Origin: Blastocatellia bacterium UBA7656
Lineage (GTDB): Bacteria; Acidobacteriota; Blastocatellia; UBA7656
Length of the DNA: 64,000 bases
NCBI GenBank assembly: GCA_002483445.1
Contig: DLHY01000037.1
Span: 1-64,000, forward strand
Direction of reading: 5' to 3'
The notes beneath the pieces were generated by a model that was not told where the DNA came from, made no database searches, and saw nothing but the letters and a program-made list of their open reading frames with translations. The position numbers and the translations under genes were made by a program. Below, one piece after another: positions 28,384 through 37,019 of the stretch (position 1 is the first letter of the stretch; every line of letters starts with the position of its first letter).

Positions 28384-28962
28384 TTATTCAGCAGAAATTC
28401 CCTCGAACAGATCGGCCACTTTATGCTCGAAGTCGGGCAGGAGCGGCGTCGCCAGAGTGTCTTCATCGAAGAGCGTGGCCGCGAGTTTCAACCGCCCTTC
28501 GTCGCGGCGGTGTATTTCAATCTGTCTCAGTCTCCAGTCTATGATCCAGTATTCTTCGACTCCGCGATTCGAATAGAGCTTGAGTTTCGCTTCGCGGTCG
28601 CGCCTCTCGTTCGTGCTTCCGGGCGAAAGAACTTCGACAACAAGCTCAGGCGCGGCATGGAGTTTTCCGCCCCTGAGCGCGGCAGCAAGTCGTTCATCGC
28701 TGATCCAGACGACATCAGGAGCCACGTCTTCATCGTCGGCGAATATTATGCCCGGCGCGAGGTTGGCCCGCCCCTCTGCCTGCCTGCTCCATTCTTTCAG
28801 CAAAGCGATAGCATTGCTGCAAACGATCTGATGGTTCCAATGCGGTTGTCTGGACACGTGAAGTTCTCCATCAATGATTTCGTATCGGCTTCCGTTTTCC
28901 GGCAGGACTTCGAGATCGGCAGAAGTCCAGCGCATCGCTTTCGTCACTGGTTGTTTGCTCAT
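28384..28962 (-). CDS. Uma2 family (DUF820) putative endonuclease
   Basis: A complete 192-aa Uma2 protein: MRWTSADLEVLPENGSRYEI and IDGELHVSRQPHWNHQIV at the start. The nuclease core follows, with DVAPDVVWISDERL, PELVVEVLSPGSTNERRDRE and KLKLYSNRGVEEYWIIDWRL. The Asp of APDVVW, Glu of VVEVLSP and the K-x-x-x-Y segment match the PD-(D/E)XK-like residues. The natural function of Uma2 proteins is unresolved; some sit near mobile elements. No partner is adjacent. The ATG is 108 bp from, and divergent to, recJ. Confidence 0.88.
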   Translation of the reverse strand: MSKQPVTKAMRWTSADLEVLPENGSRYEIIDGELHVSRQPHWNHQIVCSNAIALLKEWSRQAEGRANLAPGIIFADDEDVAPDVVWISDERLAAALRGGKLHAAPELVVEVLSPGSTNERRDREAKLKLYSNRGVEEYWIIDWRLRQIEIHRRDEGRLKLAATLFDEDTLATPLLPDFEHKVADLFEGISAE

Positions 28963-29069
28963 GGGCTGAAGTATATCATGGAGCGCATTATGCGAAACGC
29001 GCGCTCCTGTGATATTTTAGGCTCTCCGGGATATCGAATCGGTCATTAACATCGACTCTCTTTCAGCGG

Positions 29070-30779
29070 ATGTCAAACCGTTTTCAAAACAAGCGATGGG
29101 TTCAGGCCGAGCATAATCCTGCGCTCGTTGCCCGACTTGCGCGAGAGCTTCACACCTCAGACATCCTCGCCCGTCTGCTCGCCCGACGCGGCATCACCGA
29201 CGCCGAGAGCGGGCATAAGTTTCTCAACCCTTCGATCAGCGATCTGCACGACCCGTTTCTTATGCGAGATATGCGCGAGGCCGTCGATTGCGTCCTTCGC
29301 GCCGTCGAGCAGAAAAAGAAAATTCTCATCTACGGCGATTACGACGTAGACGGCACTACCTCGACTGTAATTCTCAAAAAAGCTCTCTCGCTCATCGGGG
29401 CAGACGTTTCTTATTACATACCTGAGCGATTGAAAGACGGCTACGGACTGCGCGAAGACGCGATGGATACGGCCAAAGCCCAGGGGTATGAACTAATCAT
29501 CAGCGTCGATACAGGCATTCGCGCTCGCCAGGTCGTAGAACACGCCCGCGCTCTCGGACTCGAAATAATAATCACAGATCATCATCTTCCCGAAGAAGGA
29601 TTGCCGCGCGCAAACGCGGTGCTGAATCCCAAGCGAACGGACTGCTCTTACCCGGATAAAAATCTTGCGGGCGTCGGCGTCGCCTTCAAACTCGCTCAGG
29701 CTCTTCTGGTCGAGACGGGGCGCGAACGGATGGTCGAATCCTTCATCAAGGTCGCTGCCATAGGAACCATCGCCGACATAGTTCCGCTCACGGGCGAGAA
29801 TCGCATCATAGCCCGCTACGGACTCGAAGGCTTGCGCAATGCCAGCAACATCGGGCTTCGCGCGCTTCTGGAAGTCGCGGGGGTCGCGGGCAAAGCGATT
29901 TCAGGTTTCGATGTGGGCTTTCGCATAGGGCCGCGCATAAACGCGGTGGGGAGGATGGCGGGCGCAAGCTTGGCGGTCGATCTGTTCGACGCGCCGGATT
30001 TCGAAACCGCTATGCGAATGGCTTCGGATATGAACGAACAGAACGCCGCGCGTCAGCAGACCGAAGCCGATATACTCGCGCAGGTGCTGGCCGAAATAGA
30101 AAGCAATCCCCGATTGAAAGAATCTTATGTGGCGGTCATCGCGGGCGAAGGCTGGCACAGAGGAGTGATAGGAATAGTCGCGTCGCGCATAGTCGAGCGT
30201 CTTTATCGCCCGACGATAATCATCTCGATTGAGGACGGATTGGGGCATGGGAGCGGACGTTCCATTCCGCCTTTTCATCTTCTGGACGGGCTGACCGAGT
30301 GCGCGGATTTATTCGAGCGATTCGGCGGGCATTCGCACGCGGCAGGGCTTGCCATTCGCGCTGATCGAATCGATGAACTGAGACGGCGGCTCGACGCTCA
30401 CGCGCGACGCGCGCTTGAAGCAGAAGACCTCATCCCTGTCGTCAAAACCGATTGCGAATTGCCGCTCCGTCAGGCGACGCTGGAACTGGTTGAAGAACTT
30501 TCTCACCTTGAGCCTTACGGGCCGGGAAATCCGCAGCCGGTGTTTGAAGCGCGAGGGGTTCAGGTCGTTCAGGCTCCGCGGGTGCTGAAGGACAAGCATC
30601 TGAAATTTCGCGCGTTGCAGGGGACGAAGTGGATAGATTGTTTGTGGTGGGGCGAAGGCGGACGCGCAAGCGATATCTTTCCCGGCGACCGCATCAGTCT
30701 GGCGTTCACGATTGCGGAGAACACCTACAACGACAACACGCAGGTTCAAATTACGGTGCGGGATTTGAAGATTGAATAG
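29070..30779 (+). CDS. recJ: Single-stranded-DNA-specific exonuclease RecJ
   Basis: RecJ degrades single-stranded DNA 5' to 3' in recombination and mismatch repair. The 569-aa protein has the DHH motifs in order: YGDYDVDGTTS (88-98) with the metal-binding Asp residues, VDTGI, the DHH proper (170-172, ITDHHLPEEG) and a fourth around NPKRTDCSYP. The DHHA1 domain shows GWHRGVIGIVASRIVE, IEDGLGHGSGRSIPPFHL and FGGHSHAAGLAI (about 355-430). A C-terminal OB fold (FKARALQGTKWIDCLWWGEG-like, IAENTYNDNTQVQITVRDL) is present. Length is normal. It stands at the start of the plus-strand block, divergent from the Uma2 gene. Confidence 0.96.
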   Translation: MSNRFQNKRWVQAEHNPALVARLARELHTSDILARLLARRGITDAESGHKFLNPSISDLHDPFLMRDMREAVDCVLRAVEQKKKILIYGDYDVDGTTSTVILKKALSLIGADVSYYIPERLKDGYGLREDAMDTAKAQGYELIISVDTGIRARQVVEHARALGLEIIITDHHLPEEGLPRANAVLNPKRTDCSYPDKNLAGVGVAFKLAQALLVETGRERMVESFIKVAAIGTIADIVPLTGENRIIARYGLEGLRNASNIGLRALLEVAGVAGKAISGFDVGFRIGPRINAVGRMAGASLAVDLFDAPDFETAMRMASDMNEQNAARQQTEADILAQVLAEIESNPRLKESYVAVIAGEGWHRGVIGIVASRIVERLYRPTIIISIEDGLGHGSGRSIPPFHLLDGLTECADLFERFGGHSHAAGLAIRADRIDELRRRLDAHARRALEAEDLIPVVKTDCELPLRQATLELVEELSHLEPYGPGNPQPVFEARGVQVVQAPRVLKDKHLKFRALQGTKWIDCLWWGEGGRASDIFPGDRISLAFTIAENTYNDNTQVQITVRDLKIE

Positions 30780-30993
30780 TCCGTTGTCAGTGTTCATTTG
30801 CCATTTGTCATTATGCCGCGAGTTGATGTTTTGAGTGATTGATTTACCCGGCGTCTCTGATTAATATCAAGGAAATTCATGAGGAGACATTGATGTAGAA
30901 CAGGCTGCTAGCCTGTTCGCATCCTGAAAGCATGAAGTTTTGGGAAACAGCAGGCTGGCAGCCTGCTATACCTCGTCTGAGGAGCGAATTTTT
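30780..30993. repeat. Intergenic region with heptamer remnant and two REP-like palindromes
   Basis: After recJ there is a degenerate heptamer stretch (TCCGTTG-TCAGTGT-TCATTTG type, 30779-30813). Two palindromes of the same family follow: AACAGGCTGCTAGCCTGTT (30899-30917) and AGCAGGCTGGCAGCCTGCT (30949-30967). The second is 27 bp before the antitoxin ATG and could affect its translation. No gene is seen. Confidence 0.75.
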
Positions 30994-31263
30994 ATGGTAA
31001 GTGCGAATCTTGAAAACCTGCTGGAAGAAGTCAGAGCTTTGAATGCCGAAGAAAGAAGGCAAGTGCAAAAGCTACTCGACTCGATGGCAGAAAGCGACGA
31101 GTTGCAATCTCGCCGACGTGAGACGGAAAGAAAACTGATGGAAGCCGGATTGATTGTCGAAGTCAAAAAACCTCCGACTGACATCGAGTCATATCGCAAC
31201 TACAAACCCGTAGAGATGACAGGGCGACCCGTCTCAGAAACGCTCATTGAGGAGCGGCATTAG
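30994..31263 (+). CDS. Putative VapB-type antitoxin partner of a truncated PIN toxin
   Basis: From ATG 30994 (GAGGAGCG eight bases upstream) the product is 89 aa, helical at the start (LENLLEEVRALNAEERRQVQ KLLDSM), with a Glu/Arg-rich middle and an extended tail (DIESYRNYKPVEMTGRPVSE). This is the layout of antitoxins found directly before PIN-domain toxin genes. The next ATG follows its stop immediately (TAG-ATG, 31261-31266) and starts a typical PIN sequence that breaks off after 13 codons. The family is not one I can name exactly; the antitoxin role is inferred from this neighbour. Confidence 0.68.
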   Translation: MVSANLENLLEEVRALNAEERRQVQKLLDSMAESDELQSRRRETERKLMEAGLIVEVKKPPTDIESYRNYKPVEMTGRPVSETLIEERH

Positions 31264-31305
31264 ATGGCGGCTCATTTCTTCGACAGCAGCACAATCATCA
31301 AATAA
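31264..31305 (+). pseudogene. Beheaded VapC (PIN-domain) toxin
   Basis: The frame reads MAAHFFDSSTIIK and then TAA. This is the normal start of a PIN ribonuclease (hydrophobic strand, then the first catalytic Asp in FDSS), but about 120 residues are missing. None of the three frames from 31306 to 31408 resumes a PIN sequence, so a deletion or replacement, not just a stop mutation, removed the toxin. The antitoxin before it is intact. Confidence 0.75.
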
Positions 31306-31408
31306 ACATCTGACTGACGCTTGGGTTTCCTCGACACTCCCTCACTAGACATGCAAGAATCCTTCAGAGCGTCGCGCCTGTTCGGCGGCGGTCGGAATCA
31401 TAAAGACG

Positions 31409-33823
31409 ATGTTCAGAGTAAGACTCATATCCGCCGGAAAACTTCTCGCGCTGGCACTGTTCGTTTCAATGTTGGCCGCGCTTGCGGCTTATCTGGCCTT
31501 GCGAAAAAAAAGCCCTGAACCTAAAGAGGCTTCGCAGAAACTTCAGGGGCCGATAGTCGCCGTCTTCTCTAATACCCGCTACGCGCATGAAGTCGAGGGC
31601 AAAATCCGATTCGTCATCATCGCCTCAACCGACCGCGCCTACGGAGACGGCTCTCACGAACTGGAACAGGTGCGGCTGGAATCTCGCGGTACAGATGGGA
31701 CGCGCAACGATGTCGTCACCGCCGACCGCGCCAAAGTGAGCGATCCGGCCAACCTCAATCAACTCGACGCCGAATTCATATCAAACGTCGTCATTCAGAT
31801 CGCAAACGATCTCACGATCAAAACTTCTTACCTTCACTACGATCACTCGAACGGCATAGTCGAAACCAAAGAAAGAGTCGAATTCGACGGCAGCCGTATC
31901 AAAGGCCACTCGACCGGTGTGACGCTCGAAACCGCAGACGAACGCGCCCACCTGCTCAAAGACGTCGACCTGACGATCAAATCCGAGGCTGAAAGAAAAG
32001 CGCACTTCAAAACCAGCCCTGACGCAAAGAGCCGCCGCGATAAAACTCCTGAAGAGAGAGCGGCGCGCAAGGCTCGCAAGCGCGCTCGCAAACAGGCGAA
32101 GAAGGCCGCGAGAGCGCGAGAGATGGTCGCTTCCAATTCGAAACCTGCCGGGAAAAAATCCGGCTCTGCCTTGAGCGAAAAAAGAGAGACTCGCATTCAG
32201 AGCCAGACGGCTTTGCTCGAAAAGAAATCGGGCCGCGTCACTTTCACCGGCAGCGTCATAGTCTCTCAGGGCAAGGATGAAATGCGCGCCGACCGCATGA
32301 CCGGGTTTCTCGACGACGCGGATAAAATCGAGCGCATAGAAGCTCGCGGCAATTCAAGACTGACTCAAGCGGAAAAATCCAGGATCAAATCCGTCGACAT
32401 GGATTTCTTCTTCGAAGAGCAGCAACTCACGCGCGCAACCGCCACGGGAGGCGTCCATACTCGCACGCTCGGATCGAACCCGGAAAAGGAAGCTCACGCT
32501 CAAACGGTGGAAGCCACCTTCATCGAAGGCGCGCAGGGCAACGCCGTTGAAACCCTGCGAGCCGAAGGCGCTGCTGCGGTCATCGTTCACGCGCCTCAAG
32601 TGAAAGACGAAAAGATCAATCCCACTACGCGGGAACTAACGGCGGCAAACATTTCGCTTCGATTCTACCAGGACGGAAAGAACATCGAATCAGCCGAAGC
32701 CACGGGCGACGCCATCATGAAAATCACGCCGGTTCGAGCCGAGCCGAAAGCTGACAGAAAGACTATCCGCGCTCCGCGCATGACGGCCTCATTTTATGAA
32801 GAAGGAAATCGCGCCAAAACTTTTACCGCCACAGACAATGTGAAAGTCGAAATAGAAGCGATGATCGCCGATGAGCATCCTCCGCGTGTGACTACAAGCA
32901 AACGATTGGACGCGACGTTTCTAGCCGACTCGCAGGACGTGGAGCGCATAGTTCAGGAAGGCGATTTCAAATACACGGAAGGCAACCGCAATGCTGTATC
33001 GGAGCGCGCCGCCTACGACGGAACGAAAGAATGGCTTGAGCTTCGAGGCCGTCGCCCCATGGCCTGGGACGCGAAAGCGCGCACTCAGGCCGACGAGATC
33101 GATTACGACCGCCGCAATGATGAGACGCACGCCCGAGGAGATGTGCGCACGACTTATTACAGCCGCGAGGCGACCGAAGACGCTACTCCGTTCAAGAATA
33201 CAAAATCGCCGATTTTCATGACGGCTGATCGCGCCGATGCGAGAAACAAGGACAGCTTCGCCGTCTACACAGGCAACGCTCGCGGCTGGCAGGATGATAA
33301 TTTCGTCCGTGGAGATCGTATCGAGCTTTATCAGAAAGAGAAGCGCATGGTGGCCGTTGGCAATGTCGAAAGCGCGCTCTACGACACGAAGCAGGAAACT
33401 GCGGAAGGCCAGTCTGAAAAGGTTCCCGTGTTCGCTTCGGCAAATCGCATGACTTATTCGGACACTGATCGGGTGGTGCATTATGATGGCGGGGTGAAGG
33501 CGCGTCAGGGAACGGACAGGATCGATGCCGAGGTAATCGATGTTTACCTGATGAAAGAGACGAACGAAGTCGAGCGAATGACGGCTGAAGGAAACGTGGT
33601 GATGACGCAGCCCGGTCGTCGGGGTACAGGAGACCATCTTTTGTATATTGCAGAAAACGAGAGCGCGGTTTTGACCGGGCGTGCGGCGCGAGTCGATGAT
33701 GAAGAGAAAGGCGCGGTCATGGGCGCTGAATTGACTTTATATAAACGCGATGATAGGATTCTCGTCCAAAATCAGCAGGGTACAGGGCGTGTTCGATCCA
33801 CTCATCGATTGACAAAGAAATAA
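31409..33823 (+). CDS. LptC-LptA/OstA fusion-like lipopolysaccharide transport protein
   Basis: The 804-aa protein has an N-terminal membrane anchor (LLALALFVSMLAALAAYLAL, residues 12-31) and an LptC-like periplasmic region (FSNTRYAHEVEGKIRFVIIA, ADRAKVSDPANLNQLDAEF). A highly basic Lys/Arg/Ala linker follows (about residues 205-265), then several OstA/LptA-like beta-jellyroll repeats with the recurrent pattern DRA...D, G, V (for example KDEMRADRMTGFLDDADKIE and FVRGDRIELYQKEKRMVAVG). LptC and LptA are normally two proteins of about 190 aa each, so this looks like a fused bridge from inner membrane toward the outer membrane. lptB follows 19 bp downstream. Confidence 0.88.
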   Translation: MFRVRLISAGKLLALALFVSMLAALAAYLALRKKSPEPKEASQKLQGPIVAVFSNTRYAHEVEGKIRFVIIASTDRAYGDGSHELEQVRLESRGTDGTRNDVVTADRAKVSDPANLNQLDAEFISNVVIQIANDLTIKTSYLHYDHSNGIVETKERVEFDGSRIKGHSTGVTLETADERAHLLKDVDLTIKSEAERKAHFKTSPDAKSRRDKTPEERAARKARKRARKQAKKAARAREMVASNSKPAGKKSGSALSEKRETRIQSQTALLEKKSGRVTFTGSVIVSQGKDEMRADRMTGFLDDADKIERIEARGNSRLTQAEKSRIKSVDMDFFFEEQQLTRATATGGVHTRTLGSNPEKEAHAQTVEATFIEGAQGNAVETLRAEGAAAVIVHAPQVKDEKINPTTRELTAANISLRFYQDGKNIESAEATGDAIMKITPVRAEPKADRKTIRAPRMTASFYEEGNRAKTFTATDNVKVEIEAMIADEHPPRVTTSKRLDATFLADSQDVERIVQEGDFKYTEGNRNAVSERAAYDGTKEWLELRGRRPMAWDAKARTQADEIDYDRRNDETHARGDVRTTYYSREATEDATPFKNTKSPIFMTADRADARNKDSFAVYTGNARGWQDDNFVRGDRIELYQKEKRMVAVGNVESALYDTKQETAEGQSEKVPVFASANRMTYSDTDRVVHYDGGVKARQGTDRIDAEVIDVYLMKETNEVERMTAEGNVVMTQPGRRGTGDHLLYIAENESAVLTGRAARVDDEEKGAVMGAELTLYKRDDRILVQNQQGTGRVRSTHRLTKK

Positions 33824-33842
33824 AAATCGGAAGGTAAAAGTT

Positions 33843-34631
33843 GTGTCGGCGATCGAATCCACCCAAGAGACTCATATAGAAATCGAAACAGACACCCCGC
33901 TACAGGTAGCCAGCACGCTCGGCGTCGAGGGACTCAGAAAATCTTATCGCAACCGGACGGTCGTGAGCAGCGTGTCGTTCGATTTATGTCAGGGCGAAAT
34001 AGTCGGTCTTCTCGGCCCGAACGGCGCAGGCAAGACTACGATCTTTTACATGATAGTCGGCCTTGAGCGACCAGACAGCGGAAGAATTCTTCTCGACTCG
34101 AAAGACATCGCGCGGCTGCCCATGTACCTGCGGGCGCGCGGAGGGATAAGCTATCTGCCGCAGGAAGCCTCGGTCTTTCGCAAGCTGACGGTGGAAGAAA
34201 ATATTCTGCTCGTTCTTGAAACTCTGTCTCTGACGAAAGCCGAGCGCAAGCATCGATTGGAAGTGCTGCTCAAGGAGTTGGACATCGCCTATGTGCGTCA
34301 CACGAAAGCGTATCAGTTATCGGGCGGCGAGCGTCGCCGAACTGAGATAGCGCGGTGTCTGGTCATCGAGCCGCGCTTCATTCTGCTCGACGAGCCATTC
34401 GCCGGTATTGACCCGATAGCCGTCGTTGATATACAAAACATCATACAGAAGCTGCGCGAGCGCGGCATAGGCGTATTGATAACCGATCATAATGTGCGTG
34501 AGACTCTGGCAATAACGGACAGAGCGTATATAATTCACGACGGAAAGATATTTCGCTCCGGCACGCCGGAGGAATTGACGCGGGATGAGGAAGTGAAAAA
34601 AGTTTATCTGGGAGAGAATTTCAGAATGTAA
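33843..34631 (+). CDS. lptB: LPS export ABC transporter ATP-binding protein LptB
   Basis: The 262-aa ATPase has Walker A GPNGAGKTT (58-66), the Q-loop in SYLPQEASVF, signature LSGGERRRTEIARCL and Walker B ILLDEPFAGIDPIAV, all typical of LptB (the SxFRKLTVEENI stretch and FAGIDP are its marks). It powers LptFG to move lipopolysaccharide across the envelope. The start is GTG at 33843. An unusual hydrophilic leader of about 27 residues precedes the usual LptB start. Position directly after lptCA and before rpoN is the widespread lptB-rpoN-hpf order. Confidence 0.96.
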   Translation: MSAIESTQETHIEIETDTPLQVASTLGVEGLRKSYRNRTVVSSVSFDLCQGEIVGLLGPNGAGKTTIFYMIVGLERPDSGRILLDSKDIARLPMYLRARGGISYLPQEASVFRKLTVEENILLVLETLSLTKAERKHRLEVLLKELDIAYVRHTKAYQLSGGERRRTEIARCLVIEPRFILLDEPFAGIDPIAVVDIQNIIQKLRERGIGVLITDHNVRETLAITDRAYIIHDGKIFRSGTPEELTRDEEVKKVYLGENFRM

Positions 34632-34633
34632 TA

Positions 34634-34733
34634 GTCCGTTGTCCGTTGTCCTTCGTCCTTTGTTCGCCACTTGAAGTCACGAAGGTGAATCAATCAGTCG
34701 AAACAAAGGACAACGGACTAATGACGAAGGAAT
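34634..34733. repeat. Heptamer (TCCGTTG) repeat, inverted pair
   Basis: TCCGTTG-TCCGTTG-TCCTTCG-TCCTTTG (about 34635-34663) faces CAAAGGACAACGGAC (34704-34718), with a loop of about 40 bp between lptB and rpoN. The same heptamer family appears at 52990-53083 downstream of an ADOP gene. Confidence 0.85.
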
Positions 34734-34734
34734 T

Positions 34735-36312
34735 ATGTCGGTAAGGCCACATCTCACAACGAGTCTTTCGCAGCGGCTGGTTCTTACGCCGCAGATGCGG
34801 CAGCGCATCGAGCTTCTGGCTATGACCAAGCTGGAGCTTTCCAATATGGTGACGACTGAACTGTCATCGAATCCGGTGCTGGAAGAAGTGGCTCCCGGAG
34901 AGTCGCCCGACGGTCAGACCTCCCTGAGCGACGACCTCTCAGCCATAGATGCCACGACAGCCGACTACAACGAGAAGGAATCCAAACCCGCGCCATCGGT
35001 TCCTGAAAACGGCGCGGCGGCGGCAGCAGACGAGGGATTCAGCGAAAAAGCCGCAGAGCCTGCGCCGTTCGAGGGCGAGATCGCCGCTCTTGATACTGAG
35101 ACGGAGCCTGAGCGTGATCGCGACTCGTTTCAGGAAATCGATTTCGGCTCGACCTTCGAAGACTATCTCGATCCGGGCTACAAGACGCAGGAATACGAAG
35201 CGAAGGATGAAGTCTCCTTCGAAAGCCTGCTCACCCGCCCGCAGTCGCTCTATGATCAGTTGATATGGCAGCTTCACCTGACTGGCATCTCGGAGGATGT
35301 TCGACTGGCGGGCGAAGCGATCATAGGAAATCTCGACGAGAACACAGGATTCCTCGACGCTTCCATCGAAGAGATAGCCGCGATGGGGCCGTGGAGTGTG
35401 GAGACGGTCGAAGAGGCTCTCCGCGTGATTCAACGCCTCGACCCTGTGGGAGTGGCCGCCCGCGATGTGAGGGAATCCCTGCTCGTTCAACTCGATTACT
35501 ACGGCTACAGCGAAAGGCTTGCTGTGAGGATGGTGCGCGATCATCTCGAAAGCCTTCAGACTCACAAGCTGCCTGATCTGGCCAAGACCATCGGCGTCCC
35601 GCTTGAACAGGTCATCGAAGAGATGGAGATCATCAAGCGGCTCGACCCCAAACCGGGACGCAAGTATTCAGCCGAATCCGCCCAGCCCGTCGTGCCTGAA
35701 GTCACTATCGAGAAGGTCGGCGATGATTACGTCATCCGGTTCGAGGACGACGGAATGCCGCAACTCAGAATCAACAGAACCTATCGCCAGATGATGGAGT
35801 CGAAGAGTTCTTCGAAAGAGACCCGCGATTATATTCGCGAGCGTTTCCGCTCGGCGGTCGATCTTTTGAAAAATATCGAGCATCGCCGTCAGACCATTTA
35901 TCGCGTCTGCCAGTCGATAGTCGAGCGTCAGAGAGATTTTCTCGACAAAGGGATAGAATATCTCAAGCCGATGATGCTCAAGGATGTGGCTGAAGATATA
36001 GGAATGCACCTCAGCACCGTCTCGCGCGTGGTCAATCGCAAGTACGTGAACACTCCGCAGGGAGTTTATGAGTTGCGGAGATTTTTCACCGAGGGCATGA
36101 AGTCGGATACGGGCGAGGATGTATCGACGCGAGTGCTGAAGCTGAAAATCAAGAAGATGATCGAGGCCGAAGACCCGCATCGTCCCATCACTGACGATGA
36201 CATAGCCAAACGGCTGGCCCAGGAGGGCGTCAAGATGAGCCGCAGGACGGTAGCCAAATACCGCGACCAGATGCGCATCCCAGGCTCGCGCGAACGCCGC
36301 GCAATAGTTTGA
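34735..36312 (+). CDS. rpoN: RNA polymerase sigma-54 factor
   Basis: The 525-aa protein shows all three RpoN regions: a Gln/Leu-rich activator-interacting region I (LTTSLSQRLVLTPQMRQRIE, residues 7-26), an acidic spacer (60-165), the core-binding domain (about 165-330) and the DNA-binding part. The RpoN box RRTVAKYR (503-510) contacts the -24 element. An upstream HTH (DVAEDIGMHLSTVSRVVNRK) binds -12. It needs AAA+ enhancer-binding proteins; none is in this window. AAGGAAT precedes the ATG. It is flanked by repeats on both sides, between lptB and hpf. Confidence 0.97.
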   Translation: MSVRPHLTTSLSQRLVLTPQMRQRIELLAMTKLELSNMVTTELSSNPVLEEVAPGESPDGQTSLSDDLSAIDATTADYNEKESKPAPSVPENGAAAAADEGFSEKAAEPAPFEGEIAALDTETEPERDRDSFQEIDFGSTFEDYLDPGYKTQEYEAKDEVSFESLLTRPQSLYDQLIWQLHLTGISEDVRLAGEAIIGNLDENTGFLDASIEEIAAMGPWSVETVEEALRVIQRLDPVGVAARDVRESLLVQLDYYGYSERLAVRMVRDHLESLQTHKLPDLAKTIGVPLEQVIEEMEIIKRLDPKPGRKYSAESAQPVVPEVTIEKVGDDYVIRFEDDGMPQLRINRTYRQMMESKSSSKETRDYIRERFRSAVDLLKNIEHRRQTIYRVCQSIVERQRDFLDKGIEYLKPMMLKDVAEDIGMHLSTVSRVVNRKYVNTPQGVYELRRFFTEGMKSDTGEDVSTRVLKLKIKKMIEAEDPHRPITDDDIAKRLAQEGVKMSRRTVAKYRDQMRIPGSRERRAIV

Positions 36313-36380
36313 TTCAGAAGTCAGGAGTCAGAAGTCAGGAGTCAGAAGATGGATCCGGCTTCTGATTTCTTGTTTTTGAG
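36313..36380. repeat. Heptamer (TCAGAAG/TCAGGAG) repeat with short inverted arm
   Basis: Starting at the rpoN stop there are five tandem units (CAGAAGT/CAGGAGT, 36316-36347), followed by a degenerate reverse half (CTTCTGATTTCTTG, 36359-36372) before hpf. Confidence 0.75.
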
Positions 36381-36390
36381 GGAATAATTT

Positions 36391-36924
36391 ATGGAATTAG
36401 AAATCACAGGTCGTCATATAGAACTGACTCCCGCCATCGAGCGCCTTGTGCGCAAAGAGCTTGGAAAGCTCTCGCGCGTGCTCGATTCCGCGCCCATGCG
36501 GGCGCACGTCATTTTATCTTCTGAAAAGCACCGCAAGTGCGCCGAGGTAGTAGTTCACTGGCGAGACTCCGTTTTTACTGCCGTCGCCGAAAACAGCGAC
36601 ATCAATCAGTCGATCTCAGCCGCCTCGGCCAAAGTCGAAAAGCAGGTGCTGCGTCTCAAAGAAAAGTTTCACACGAAGAAGCGATCGCGCGCTTCGCTCA
36701 AAGCGGTCGCGCCCGTGCCGGACGGCGTTCTGGAAGCCGCTCCTGTGGCCGCGCGCATAATCCCTGCGCGGCGCTATCGGGTCAAGCCGATGACTCCTGA
36801 AGAAGCGGCTTTGATACTGACCGATTCGAAGGATCAGTTCATAGTTTTCCGCAACGCGGAGACCAACAGGGTCGGCGTGATTTACAATCGCACCGACGGC
36901 AATTTCGGACTTATCGAACCTTGA
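36391..36924 (+). CDS. hpf: Ribosome hibernation-promoting factor, long form
   Basis: A 177-aa long-form HPF. The N-terminal S30AE domain (MELEITGRHIELTPAIERLV, KCAEVVVHWRDSVFTAVAEN, residues 1-100) binds the small subunit at the mRNA and tRNA channel. The C-terminal dimerisation domain (RYRVKPMTPEEAAL, FIVFRNAETNRVGVIYNRTD GNFGLIEP) joins two ribosomes as a 100S particle in stationary phase. The linker (PVPDGVLEAAPVAARI) is short. GAGGGAA precedes the ATG. It follows rpoN, the usual neighbour. Confidence 0.95.
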   Translation: MELEITGRHIELTPAIERLVRKELGKLSRVLDSAPMRAHVILSSEKHRKCAEVVVHWRDSVFTAVAENSDINQSISAASAKVEKQVLRLKEKFHTKKRSRASLKAVAPVPDGVLEAAPVAARIIPARRYRVKPMTPEEAALILTDSKDQFIVFRNAETNRVGVIYNRTDGNFGLIEP

Positions 36925-36928
36925 AGCA

Positions 36929-37017
36929 GATGCTGGATGTTAGATGTCAGATGTCAGCAGGCACTCGCCGCGCTGGCTTTTCTCACTAACATCTAGCATC
37001 TGACATCTGACCACTGC
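36929..37017. repeat. Heptamer (TCAGATG) repeat, inverted pair
   Basis: GATGTTAGATGTCAGATGTCAG (36937-36958) faces CTAACATCTAGCATCTGACATCTGAC (36986-37011) across a loop of about 27 bp. It occupies the site between hpf and rapZ where hprK normally lies in related gene clusters. Confidence 0.85.
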
Positions 37018-37019
37018 TT

